NCBI GenBank assembly: GCA_015904055.1
Contig: JABMDE010000062.1
Coordinates: forward strand, 3,313 to 17,148
Direction: 5' to 3'
Source of the DNA: Nitrospira sp.
GTDB taxonomy: Bacteria; Nitrospirota; Nitrospiria; Nitrospirales; Nitrospiraceae
DNA length: 13,836 nt
Part shown: positions 6,238 to 12,602 of the stretch, one piece after another
How the letters are laid out: every line of letters starts with the position of its first letter
How positions within the stretch are numbered: the first letter of the stretch is position 1
The notes under the pieces: model-generated
What the model saw: the letters and a program-made list of their open reading frames with translations, nothing else
What the model was told of the DNA's origin: nothing
Database searches by the model: none
Made by a program: the position numbers and the translations under genes

Positions 6238-7797
6238 TTACCGCACGTTGACGAACCGGCCTTCAGCCATCTGTCGAAGTGCGTCGATATCTTCGCGTCG
6301 CGTGACGGAGAGCGGCATCGTGTGAGTCAGTTCTTCGATCAACAGATCCGTGGTCAGCGGTGTTTTCTGATGGAGGGCGCGATAGAGCGACGCCACGACC
6401 GCTTGTTCGATCTCGGACCCGCTAAAGCCGTCGCTGGCGCTGACGATCTTGGCGAGATCGAATCGCGTGCTGTCCTGCTTGCGGAGGCCCAGGTGAATGT
6501 TCCAGATGGCCTCTCGTTCGCCGTCGTCCGGAAGATCGACAAAAAATATTTCGTCAAACCGGCCTTTGCGAAGGAGTTCCGGAGGAAGGGAGGAGAGATC
6601 GTTCGCGGTGGCGACGACGAACACCTCTTGCTTCTTCTCCTGCAGCCAGGTGAGAAAGGCGCCGAACAGTCGCCGGCTCAAGCCTGCGTCGGCGTCGCCG
6701 CTCCCGCCTCCTGAGACCATCGCCTTTTCGATTTCATCGACCCACAGAACGATCGGCGACAACGATTCGGCCGTCTCGATCGCCTTGCGGAAGTTTTTTT
6801 CAGATTCGCCGACGAACTTGTCGAACAGACGGCCGGCATCGAGTTTCAAGAGCGGCAGCTGCCATTCACGCGCGATAGCTTTCGCGGCGAGCGATTTACC
6901 GCAACCGGGCACGCCGACGAGCATGATGCCGCGAGGCGGTGTCAGATTTAACGCCTTGGCCTCTGCGGTAAATCCGACCTTCGCACGTTCCAGCCAGGAT
7001 TTCAGATTGACGAATCCTCCCAACTCGAATCGATTGTCTTCGAGCGGATAGTACTCCAGAAGGCCGCCATCTTTGATCGCCTGCACCTTGCGTTTCAGAA
7101 TGTTCTGCACGTCATCGGCCGAAAGGGTGCCGTCCTCGACGAGACATTGCGTGACGATCTGACGGGCTTGGTGAAGGGTCAATCCCTGCAAGGCGCGGAG
7201 GATGGCGTCGCGTTCCTGAGCCGAAGGACCCTGCTGGGCCGTCTTGGAATCGCCGATGGAACTGAGAATGCTTTGGACTACGGTGGTCGATCGGGGCCGG
7301 CGCGGAGACATTTTGGGCCCCAGCGATTGCAGCACGCTTCGGAGCATGGATTGCAGTTCGTCTCGATCCGGCAATCGCAGGTCCAGCCGAACCGCGAGCT
7401 TCTCAATGTCGAGCGGCAGCGTAATGGGGTGGCCGGTGATCACGCAGGTTGCCCGAGAGCGGCTGAAGACGGTTCCGACTTCCCGGAGCTGGCGGGCGAC
7501 CGGCGGCTCTTGCAGATGAGGCGCAAGGTCCTTGAGCCAGAAGACCGCTTCCACGGTCAAGGTCTGGAGGTGCTGGAGCACGGCCAACGGCGTGGCGGTC
7601 ATTTTACTGAGCGTGGGCTCGTCGGCGCGGGTGAGTCCTCTGGTAACGGACCATTCAAAGAGCGGCATCCGCTCTTGCGCGGTCACTGATTGCAGTAGAT
7701 CGGACACCCGCTCTTCCTCCACCGTCTCAATGATGATGAGCGGGTGACAGGACCGGATCAGAGTGCGGAGATCGTGTACGCTGGTTGAGAGGGCCAT
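6238..7797 (-). CDS. AAA+ ATPase, Ycf46-like, copy B
   Basis: 519 residues with the same motifs as copy A: Walker A 295-302, Walker B 349-357, sensor 1 Asn399, and the Arg-finger segment 408-413. The substitutions I read relative to copy A are Y17C, M62T, Q141R, E146D, A150S, A362S, A444T and V449A. All lie outside the nucleotide-binding motifs, and many further base differences are synonymous, so both copies look to be under purifying selection. Predicted cytoplasmic, while its neighbours are envelope proteins, so it may remodel or regulate something upstream of envelope function; this is inference. It lies 104 nt downstream of the lipoprotein gene and has its own conserved promoter. Confidence 0.88.
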   Translation of the reverse strand: MALSTSVHDLRTLIRSCHPLIIIETVEEERVSDLLQSVTAQERMPLFEWSVTRGLTRADEPTLSKMTATPLAVLQHLQTLTVEAVFWLKDLAPHLQEPPVARQLREVGTVFSRSRATCVITGHPITLPLDIEKLAVRLDLRLPDRDELQSMLRSVLQSLGPKMSPRRPRSTTVVQSILSSIGDSKTAQQGPSAQERDAILRALQGLTLHQARQIVTQCLVEDGTLSADDVQNILKRKVQAIKDGGLLEYYPLEDNRFELGGFVNLKSWLERAKVGFTAEAKALNLTPPRGIMLVGVPGCGKSLAAKAIAREWQLPLLKLDAGRLFDKFVGESEKNFRKAIETAESLSPIVLWVDEIEKAMVSGGGSGDADAGLSRRLFGAFLTWLQEKKQEVFVVATANDLSSLPPELLRKGRFDEIFFVDLPDDGEREAIWNIHLGLRKQDSTRFDLAKIVSASDGFSGSEIEQAVVASLYRALHQKTPLTTDLLIEELTHTMPLSVTRREDIDALRQMAEGRFVNVR

Positions 7798-7806
7798 AGC
7801 GGAGAA

Positions 7807-7835
7807 ATGCTAGCACGGGGTTTGGCTTCGACCAA
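7807..7835 (-). promoter_or_regulatory. Predicted promoter of AAA ATPase, copy B
   Basis: TTGGTC (7830-7835), N17, TAGCAT (7807-7812), 9 nt to the ATG; identical to copy A. No SD between the -10 and the start codon. Confidence 0.5.
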
Positions 7836-7901
7836 GAAAAGCGTGCTTTGCCGCGTCGGGCGGTAGTTACAGCAGCCACGAAGGCAATGCCGGCTAGATT
7901 T

Positions 7902-8639
7902 CTAGGTCTTGCCGTGACTTTCAATTGCCTTGCTGATTTCCCCGATCAGGCGGTGTTCGATCTCAGCGGTTTCTTCGGCGCTTACACTCAGAATACGCCC
8001 GCCTTGCGCAACCTTCTCGAATTCGGCCTTGACGCCGAGTTTGGTGGTATTGCCGGGCATGGCTTGCAGGGAGATGAGATATTGGTTTCGAAATCCGGCG
8101 ACTTCCAATGATGTGGGTGTCGAGACTTTGCGATCCGTCACGAAGACGGCTTTCTGGTCCGTTTTGATGCCTGCCTTCAGTTGATAGCCGTTACGCGCAA
8201 GCGACTCCTCGACGATTTTGCTGACGGCGGCTAAGGGGCGGGAGAGCGTCTCGAACTGTGCGCCCTTGTCGTCGATCTTGAGATTCTGCGCCGCTCGGGC
8301 CGCCGCCATTTGCTGGACTTCCACGTTCATGCGCTTAGCTTGATCCACCTGCATCTCCAGCCGCTCAGCCAGGTTCTGGGTTTCTGCCTTGGATGATTCG
8401 GCTGCGTTCTTCGCATCACGGAGTTCTTGATTGAGCAGATCGATCTGTTGCCGCATGGCCTTGTTCCCGTCTTGCAGAGCGTTCAGCAGGGATTCCTGTT
8501 TGAGCACTTGTTTTTTCAGTGTGTCGTTTTCAGCTTTGAGGGGAGCATCGTCCGGCTGACAGCCGCCCGCCGAGAAGGAACACAGCATGATGGCAAGCCA
8601 TGCGACGGCGTAACCGAATTTCGTGATTGATCGGGGCAC
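7902..8639 (-). CDS. Coiled-coil lipoprotein, copy B
   Basis: A 245-residue protein starting at GTG 8639, with AGGAGG about 6 nt upstream. The signal peptide is MPRSITKFGY... ending in lipobox SAGGC (Cys27). The mature part begins CQPDDAPLKAEND and has a long coiled coil (about residues 30-115) and the same unassigned C-terminal domain as copy A. Mature-region differences are scattered and mostly conservative (for example V/L, A/M, R/H); the last six residues also differ. The signal peptide shares almost nothing with copy A, and divergence starts abruptly just before the lipobox Cys codon. First gene of the operon with the AAA ATPase and NlpC/P60 peptidase. Confidence 0.82.
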   Translation of the reverse strand: MPRSITKFGYAVAWLAIMLCSFSAGGCQPDDAPLKAENDTLKKQVLKQESLLNALQDGNKAMRQQIDLLNQELRDAKNAAESSKAETQNLAERLEMQVDQAKRMNVEVQQMAAARAAQNLKIDDKGAQFETLSRPLAAVSKIVEESLARNGYQLKAGIKTDQKAVFVTDRKVSTPTSLEVAGFRNQYLISLQAMPGNTTKLGVKAEFEKVAQGGRILSVSAEETAEIEHRLIGEISKAIESHGKT

Positions 8640-8664
8640 GGTGCTCCTCCTGGTGATGCGGATG

Positions 8665-8693
8665 ATTATCCATGCTTCATGCCGGCTTGTCCA
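8665..8693 (-). promoter_or_regulatory. Predicted promoter of lipoprotein operon, copy B
   Basis: TGGACA (8688-8693), N17, GATAAT (8665-8670) on the minus strand; same hexamers and spacer length as copy A within otherwise diverged sequence. Confidence 0.6.
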
Positions 8694-8709
8694 TGATGGA
8701 ATGTGTGAA

Positions 8710-8738
8710 TTGACGGACTCTTTCGTCGCGACTATGCT
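8710..8738 (+). promoter_or_regulatory. Predicted promoter of exported-protein gene, copy B
   Basis: TTGACG (8710-8715), N17, TATGCT (8733-8738), then 9 nt to ATG 8748; no SD. Matches TTGACC-N18-TATGCT of copy A. Confidence 0.55.
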
Positions 8739-8747
8739 CAGCGCAAC

Positions 8748-9359
8748 ATGAACTGCACGATGTTGCCGGCCCTATTGATACTGACCTGTCTTGCCACGCC
8801 GGGATTGCTCCTCGCAGAGGAAACGCCTGTTCCTTCAGTCGTGATCGCCGAGGATTATGCGCTGTACGATCAGACCATTGAGAGCGTCTTTCTCACGTCA
8901 CACACCATGCTGGTGGTGATCGAGCGTATGACGGTCGCCCGGCTTTTTCCGGGCCGGACAGAGCCGATGACGATCGAGTCCTTTCACGATCGGAACTATT
9001 TCATGGGTCGGCTGCCGTCTGACCTTGTGAGGAGTTTTGTGGGAGCCAACCGCGAATCCGGTCGGCTTGAAGGCCGGTTCCAATTCGGGGTTCGCTATCG
9101 ATTTGTCACGGGGCAGTCTCTTGAGGAACCGGAGGTGTCCGCCGCCGTTCCCGTGCAGGCCCTGCCGGTGTTGGAGCGGCTGGCCTTCTCGAAGGTGGGG
9201 CGGGCGCTTCAGCAGGATCAGGCGCTTGTGTATGTTGAGCAGATGCGCCCTGACGGAACAGGCGCAGGTTTTCTCGTCTGGTTCCATCGGAAAGGGCAGG
9301 AGTGGACGATTGTCGATACCGAGGTGGTCTGGACTCTCCGGGACAGACCGCGTCCGTAG
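8748..9359 (+). CDS. Small exported protein of unknown function, copy B
   Basis: 203 residues. The Sec signal peptide is MNCTMLPALLILTCLATPGLLLAEE, unrelated in sequence to that of copy A. From AEDYALYDQTIES onward the two copies align without gaps, and the QALVYVEQ and GAGFLVWF segments are kept. The SRVG element reads SKVG here. The ATG is the only plausible start, because the promoter -10 ends 9 nt upstream. A gap of 39 nt to the downstream MBL hydrolase could allow read-through, although that gene has its own -10-like box. Function unknown; probably periplasmic or secreted. Confidence 0.72.
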   Translation: MNCTMLPALLILTCLATPGLLLAEETPVPSVVIAEDYALYDQTIESVFLTSHTMLVVIERMTVARLFPGRTEPMTIESFHDRNYFMGRLPSDLVRSFVGANRESGRLEGRFQFGVRYRFVTGQSLEEPEVSAAVPVQALPVLERLAFSKVGRALQQDQALVYVEQMRPDGTGAGFLVWFHRKGQEWTIVDTEVVWTLRDRPRP

Positions 9360-9360
9360 C

Positions 9361-9390
9361 TTGCGTAGGAAGGCTGTCGGACGGTAGCAT
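9361..9390 (+). promoter_or_regulatory. Candidate promoter of MBL hydrolase
   Basis: TTGCGT (9361-9366, weak -35), N18, TAGCAT (9385-9390), 8 nt to ATG 9399. The -10 is identical to that of the AAA gene, and the spacing to the start codon again implies a near-leaderless message. Conserved in copy A (3800-3829), where the downstream gene is different. Confidence 0.4.
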
Positions 9391-9398
9391 GGCGCGCT

Positions 9399-10040
9399 AT
9401 GGCTGCATTGATTCGGAAAACCTTCTCGGTTCCTCCTCTTGGATGCAACTGCTCAATCATCGGCGATCCGGTTACAAAGCGGGCCATTGTGGTCGACCCC
9501 GGCGGTGACTCCGCGCGCATTCTCCAGGAAGTACAGAAGCTCGGCCTCACAGTCAGCCATATTCTGCACACTCACGCACACTTCGACCATTTTCTTGCTT
9601 CCGGAGCGATGAAGCAGGCGACAGGCGCGGCTTTGTGCCTGCACCAGGACGATCTCGATCTCTGGGAAAATCTTGAAGTGCAGTGCCGCATGTTCGGCGT
9701 GCCCTTTGTCGCCGTGCCGATGCCGGATTACTGGCTTAAGGATGAGGAGCAGGTGTTGCTTGGCGAGCATGCGCTGATCGCCCTCCACACACCGGGCCAT
9801 ACGCCCGGCTCAATGAGTTTTCATGCGCCGAACGAACAACTGGTGCTGGCGGGAGACACGCTGTTTCGCGGCAGCATCGGGCGGACTGATTTGTGGGGCG
9901 GGGATTTCGATACCATTGAACAATCGATCAGGGAGCGGTTGTACACCCTCGACGATGCGACGATTGTGGTGACGGGACATGGGCCGGAAACCGAAATCGG
10001 CCGGGAAAAGGAGTCGAATCAATTCTTTCGCGTGTCGTGA
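9399..10040 (+). CDS. Metallo-beta-lactamase-fold hydrolase, glyoxalase-II-like
   Basis: 213 residues with the full MBL metal-site set: H59-x-H61-x-D63-H64 in THAHFDH, His134 in TPGHTPGS, Asp153 in AGDTLFRGSIGRTD, and His194 in TGHGPET. The length and the GDTLFRGSIGRTDLWGGD segment are typical of the short glyoxalase-II-like subgroup, cytoplasmic thioester or related hydrolases that bind two metal ions. The C-terminal substrate domain of full-length GloB is absent, so the substrate is unknown. There is no signal peptide. The first two bases of the start codon are the last bases of the duplicated segment, so copy B probably retains the original downstream context. Confidence 0.85.
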   Translation: MAALIRKTFSVPPLGCNCSIIGDPVTKRAIVVDPGGDSARILQEVQKLGLTVSHILHTHAHFDHFLASGAMKQATGAALCLHQDDLDLWENLEVQCRMFGVPFVAVPMPDYWLKDEEQVLLGEHALIALHTPGHTPGSMSFHAPNEQLVLAGDTLFRGSIGRTDLWGGDFDTIEQSIRERLYTLDDATIVVTGHGPETEIGREKESNQFFRVS

Positions 10041-10056
10041 TCCAAGACTGCCGTGG

Positions 10057-10314
10057 CTATTCTTTTGCCATACGCTCTTTCAGCCGTTCGATCCGCTTCT
10101 CGGTGGATTGCTTGATGAACGCCATGTTTTCGGCGAGATGCTGCCCTGCGGTGATTTTTCCTTCTTCGCGCCGTTTCTGCTGATCGAGCCCGAATTGTGC
10201 GACAAGCGGGCCGTCTTCCTGATTGAGCGCTTTCCAGATGTCGGCGCAGCGGGATTGTTTGGCGGGCGGGTACTTGTCGCAGGGCGCCTCATCCGAGATG
10301 CCATCGAGTTTCAT
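10057..10314 (-). CDS. Small hypothetical protein, 85 aa
   Basis: Starts at ATG 10314 with GAGG 8 nt upstream; ends 16 bp from the convergent MBL hydrolase gene. The product is hydrophilic and mainly helical, with two Cys (residues 12 and 23), a CADIWKALNQEDGPLVAQFG segment and a Lys/Arg/Glu-rich C terminus. I do not recognise a family. The same frame continues upstream without a start as WNRKAVGFEAFK to a TGA. A different frame starting at ATG 10381 reads MSTYSTWLLDGG and ends at a TGA overlapping the 85-aa ATG. A one-base shift would join them into one longer protein, so the gene may be frameshifted or have an unusual two-ORF arrangement. Confidence 0.45.
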   Translation of the reverse strand: MKLDGISDEAPCDKYPPAKQSRCADIWKALNQEDGPLVAQFGLDQQKRREEGKITAGQHLAENMAFIKQSTEKRIERLKERMAKE

Positions 10315-10573
10315 CTTGAAGGCCTCAAAGCCGACGGCCTTCCTATTCCACCGTCAAGCAGCCAAGTCGAATACGTCGACATTCCGGCTTAATTCTTCTT
10401 CTTAATAGCTGCCGAACTCATTTCTCCTGCAGACAACCTCTGACTCAAAGTGGTTAGTCGGAATATACCGCCGGCTGATAGCTGGATAGACTGCGGGAGT
10501 CACAGCCTGTCTCGGGGGTGGCACGAGATAGTGTTGTTTGATAACCATCCCACTTTTCGGTAGAGTCCTTTTC

Positions 10574-10586
10574 CAACAGGCTGTTG
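10574..10586. repeat. Short palindrome CAACAG-G-CTGTTG
   Basis: A perfect 6-bp inverted repeat with a 1-nt spacer, ending 9 nt upstream of the extended -10. Its position overlaps where a -35 would be, so it could be an operator. Similar palindromes are also common as parts of dispersed repeats. Confidence 0.35.
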
Positions 10587-10595
10587 AAGTTGCCT

Positions 10596-10604
10596 TGCTA
10601 TGAT
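10596..10604 (+). promoter_or_regulatory. Candidate extended -10 promoter of HEPN-like gene 1
   Basis: TGC-TATGAT forms an extended -10 (TG-n-TATGAT). No good -35 is visible at 17 nt. Predicted transcription would begin near 10611, giving a leader of about 35 nt before GTG 10646. Confidence 0.35.
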
Positions 10605-10645
10605 GCAGGAGTAGCTTCCAGCAGTCTTGATAGTTAGGGTTGTCT

Positions 10646-11113
10646 GTGAAACCGCCTCACGAAGAATTCGTTCACTTCGCCACCTGTATGCAGCGGCTGA
10701 ACAGCGCATGGGTGACCCTCAATGCTATAAAGGCCGAGCGCGACAACGCTCTTGTTGGACCTGCTTTTCGTTTTGCCCTCGTCGAGTATGCCGCACCATA
10801 CAGTACATCGTACGGAACCGACAAGAAACGCTATAAGCTAAATGAATCGTACGTTCCCGTTGAGTTTCTAGAACTGCACAAGCGCATCCTCGACGCCAGA
10901 AATTCGATTCATGCGCACGCCGACATGACTGTCATGGATGCAAAGCTGTATATAACCGAAACACGAGGAATGCCCTCTGCCGTCATCTCAGGCAACTACA
11001 TTCATGGGCTTGAAGAAATTGGCAACATTGAGCAGATCATTCTCTTGATTGAGGGCACCCTTCTCAACATGTATGCTGATCAGGATGACCGTCTCCGTGC
11101 GCTACAGCCATAG
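10646..11113 (+). CDS. HEPN-like small protein 1
   Basis: I take GTG 10646 because AGGG lies 6 nt upstream; the in-frame TTG at 10640 directly abuts that SD and is unlikely. The product (155 aa) is helical, without signal or membrane segments. RNSIHAHAD, near residues 85-93, gives an R-x5-H motif after a long helix (VPVEFLELHKRILDA), the arrangement seen in HEPN domains, many of which are RNases in toxin or abortive-infection systems. A YAAPYSTSYG segment precedes it. The family call comes from the motif and helix pattern only; no catalytic proof is visible. Only 81 nt, mostly palindrome, separate it from a second HEPN-like gene in the same direction. Codon use looks less GC-rich than in the flanking core genes, consistent with transfer. 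Confidence 0.6.
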   Translation: MKPPHEEFVHFATCMQRLNSAWVTLNAIKAERDNALVGPAFRFALVEYAAPYSTSYGTDKKRYKLNESYVPVEFLELHKRILDARNSIHAHADMTVMDAKLYITETRGMPSAVISGNYIHGLEEIGNIEQIILLIEGTLLNMYADQDDRLRALQP

Positions 11114-11116
11114 CCA

Positions 11117-11178
11117 CCGCATCAAGGCGGACCGTCACCAGCGTCGCTCCGCGACACTGGTTCCGTCCGCTCATGCGG
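11117..11178. repeat. Long imperfect palindrome between the two HEPN-like genes
   Basis: Outer arms CCGCAT (11117-11122) and ATGCGG (11173-11178) pair perfectly. After an internal loop (CAAG opposite TC), GCGGAC pairs with GTCCGC. After a few mismatches and a bulge, ACCAG-GTCGC pairs with GCGAC-CTGGT around a TCC loop (11148-11150). There is no T tract, so it is not a classical terminator. The bulged, single-strand-foldable form recalls an integron attC site, but the outer core boxes do not match GTTRRRY; only ATTAGGA follows at 11182. It could also serve as an RNA element between the genes. Confidence 0.6.
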
Positions 11179-11194
11179 GACATTAGGAAACGCT

Positions 11195-11671
11195 ATGGCG
11201 GAACTCATTTTTACGAATGTCTCAACCTATAGGGCGATTGCGATTGAAGCATTTGAAACGATGCGAGGTCTCGTCGAGTCTGGGCGTCGGCCAAAGGAAG
11301 ATGGGTCTCCAGGCTGGATCCTGCAATTCGATCCAAACCAGAAAAGCTTTAAACAAGCAATGATTGCCATTGTCTTTACCGGGATGTGGCTAGAGGCCTT
11401 GCTGCATTTGCTGATTGTTCGTGATCATGGCGAAGAGAAGTTCAGAGAGTTCGACTTTAAGCCCTACGAAGAGAAACTCCGGCTTATTGGAATTGATGAC
11501 AACTCCATTCTTGAATCCGCTGCACGATTTAGAATAGCTCGCAAAGAGCTTGTCCATGAGAAGGCTCACTTTGATACCGGCGCAACAAAAACGGCACAAG
11601 ATGAGGCTCACAATGCCTACCAACTACTGTTGGCAATCGATACTGCGCTCCATGATTCGCTCGGTAGGTAA
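11195..11671 (+). CDS. HEPN-like small protein 2
   Basis: 158 residues; ATG 11195 with AGGA 6 nt upstream, at the edge of the palindrome. The protein is helical, with a hydrophobic helix MIAIVFTGMWLEALLHLLIV (about 56-75) that looks like a core helix rather than a membrane anchor. The segment RFRIARKELVHEKAHFD gives R116-x4-H121, the HEPN signature, followed by another amphipathic helix. HEPN proteins are often RNases or nucleic-acid-linked regulators, frequently paired with a nucleotidyltransferase antitoxin; none is encoded next to it. Its neighbours are a second HEPN-like gene upstream and an attC-like site 3 nt after its stop, so it may be part of a gene cassette. Confidence 0.62.
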   Translation: MAELIFTNVSTYRAIAIEAFETMRGLVESGRRPKEDGSPGWILQFDPNQKSFKQAMIAIVFTGMWLEALLHLLIVRDHGEEKFREFDFKPYEEKLRLIGIDDNSILESAARFRIARKELVHEKAHFDTGATKTAQDEAHNAYQLLLAIDTALHDSLGR

Positions 11672-11674
11672 GTG

Positions 11675-11736
11675 GCCTAACTCTCCATCAAGGGGACTTT
11701 CCGGAGGCGGCCCGCCACTTACGTCGAGCGTTGTGC
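11675..11736 (+). other. Integron attC-like recombination site
   Basis: R'' box GCCTAAC (11675-11681), a 5-nt spacer, then ATCAAGGGGAC as L''. The variable middle ends in CCGCC. The right half CCACTTACGTCGAGCGTTGTGC ends in GTTGTGC (11730-11736), one position off the GTTRRRY consensus. L'' AAGGGG pairs with CCACTT with one mismatch. The 62-bp length, the box order and the position right after a stop codon all fit attC. No integron integrase gene is in the window, and R''/R' pair at only 5 of 7 bases. Confidence 0.5.
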
Positions 11737-12063
11737 ATGGGCGGCTGAGAGGGTGAACGGTTGGGTGCATACTGATGGGCGGGATCGCCCGTTGCCAATT
11801 TGGGTTCGGAAGGGGACAGACACCACGCGTGGCGCGGGGAAGGGTGTCAGTCCCCAAGCTTCGATGGGCAGGTTTCTCACATTGGCGTCAATGCTCCGCC
11901 ATTCGGTCGACGATAGAAGAAGGAGTTAGAGAACAATTGCGTTGCAAGAAGAAATTGGCAGACAAGTTGAGAGGTGACTGAAGGGGGACACGCGGGTCGT
12001 CCGAAACAGACTGATCACCCTGCTGAGATGGCACTCTGACTTCTCATTTGCGAAACGACAGCC
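11737..12063. other. Gene-poor stretch containing REP repeat 1
   Basis: About 330 bp between the attC-like site and the alpha/beta hydrolase gene. It contains one REP-like hairpin (11812-11868). Short frames here (for example 11775-11981, and a GRPKQTDHPAEMAL stretch ending at the stop at 12037-12039) lack a plausible start and may be debris of a lost gene; I cannot assign them. Confidence 0.4.
11812..11868. repeat. REP-like hairpin repeat, copy 1
   Basis: GGGGACAGACACC (11812-11824) and GGTGTCAGTCCCC (11843-11855) form a 13-bp stem with one mismatch; the loop contains CCACGCGTGG. The element plus AAGCTTCGATGGG recurs 791 bp downstream with about three base changes. GGGGACAGACACC hairpins resemble REP elements moved by RAYT (REP-associated tyrosine transposase) enzymes; no intact transposase is nearby. 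Confidence 0.8.
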
Positions 12064-12576
12064 ATGAACTCAACGGTGCTCATTCTTCCCGGCATCGGCA
12101 ACTCCGGTCCTGAACATTGGCAAAGCCTTTGGGAACAAGCCAACCCTTCGTTTGCGCGCGTGCAGCAGCGTGATTGGGGTCATCCTGTTTGCAGCGAGTG
12201 GCGTGATGTTCTGGAACAAACAGTTGCGCGTGTTGATGGCAATGCCGTACTGGTCCTGCTCGTCGCACATTGGGCGGCGAAAACACATCTCAGAATACAA
12301 GGCGCATTGTTGGTTGCCCCACCGAATCCGGATGGACCCAACTTCCCAAGAGAAGCAGTCGGGTTTTCGCCATTGTCGCTGAAGTCACTTCCATTTCCGA
12401 GCATCGTTGTGGCAAGTACCAACGATTCCTATGGGAGTGTAGCGTTTGCAAGGTCTGCGGCTTCTGCTTGGGGTAGTCGCTTTGTAGATATTGGTCCAGC
12501 GGGCCACATCAATTCAGAAAGCGGGCTTGGAGAATGGAATGAAGGCTTGTTGTTACTCCAGCAACTTGCCGTGTAG
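12064..12576 (+). CDS. RBBP9/YdeN-family alpha/beta hydrolase lacking its nucleophile elbow
   Basis: 170 residues. The N terminus VLILPGIGNSGPEHWQSLWE and the C-terminal part (ASTNDSYGS with Asp121, GSRFVDIGPAGHINSESGLGEW with His148) are typical of RBBP9/YdeN serine hydrolases. In the family the middle reads roughly VLVAHSLGC followed by LVAHWAA. Here residues 62-72 run VLVLLVAHWAA, so about 8 residues carrying the catalytic Ser (GxSxG-type elbow) are missing in frame, near base 12255. Two of three triad positions remain, but the protein should be inactive as a hydrolase. The length is correspondingly short. There is no SD at the ATG and no clear promoter. It lies between two REP-like repeats. 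It is either a decaying gene or a pseudoenzyme. Confidence 0.75.
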   Translation: MNSTVLILPGIGNSGPEHWQSLWEQANPSFARVQQRDWGHPVCSEWRDVLEQTVARVDGNAVLVLLVAHWAAKTHLRIQGALLVAPPNPDGPNFPREAVGFSPLSLKSLPFPSIVVASTNDSYGSVAFARSAASAWGSRFVDIGPAGHINSESGLGEWNEGLLLLQQLAV

Positions 12577-12602
12577 CAACGCTATCAACCCGGATGTCGA
12601 AC

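Larger units (their letters stand above)
5557..9400. repeat. Segmental duplication, copy B
   Basis: Same orientation as copy A. Its right limit (9400) falls inside the start codon of the MBL hydrolase: the shared AT is followed by G here and by T in copy A. Bases 5537-5556, which hold the C-terminal codons of the NlpC/P60 gene, cannot be compared because copy A begins at the window edge. Confidence 0.95.
10315..10639. other. Intergenic stretch with a palindrome and a candidate promoter
   Basis: About 325 bp between the small minus-strand gene and the first HEPN-like gene. I see no convincing coding sequence other than the short MSTYSTWLLDGG frame discussed with the 85-aa gene. The right part holds a CAACAG-G-CTGTTG palindrome (10574-10586), an extended -10 (10596-10604) and GTTAGGG (10633-10639) just before the next gene. 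Its base composition is lower in GC than that of the duplicated blocks. Confidence 0.5.

Noticed and set aside
10500..10709. 69-codon minus-strand frame
   Set aside because: No SD or family features, and it overlaps the start of HEPN-like gene 1.
11730..11767. GTTGGGT at 11760-11766 as the R' box of the attC-like site
   Set aside because: It fits the GTTRRRY consensus but gives no L'/R' pairing with the left half; the right half ending in GTTGTGC at 11736 matches attC layout and length better.
11775..12039. Remnant of a transposase or other gene upstream of the hydrolase (EEGVREQLRCKKKLADKL, then GRPKQTDHPAEMAL in another frame)
   Set aside because: Suggestive of a decayed gene tail, but the pieces are in different frames, have no start, and I cannot match them to a family with confidence.
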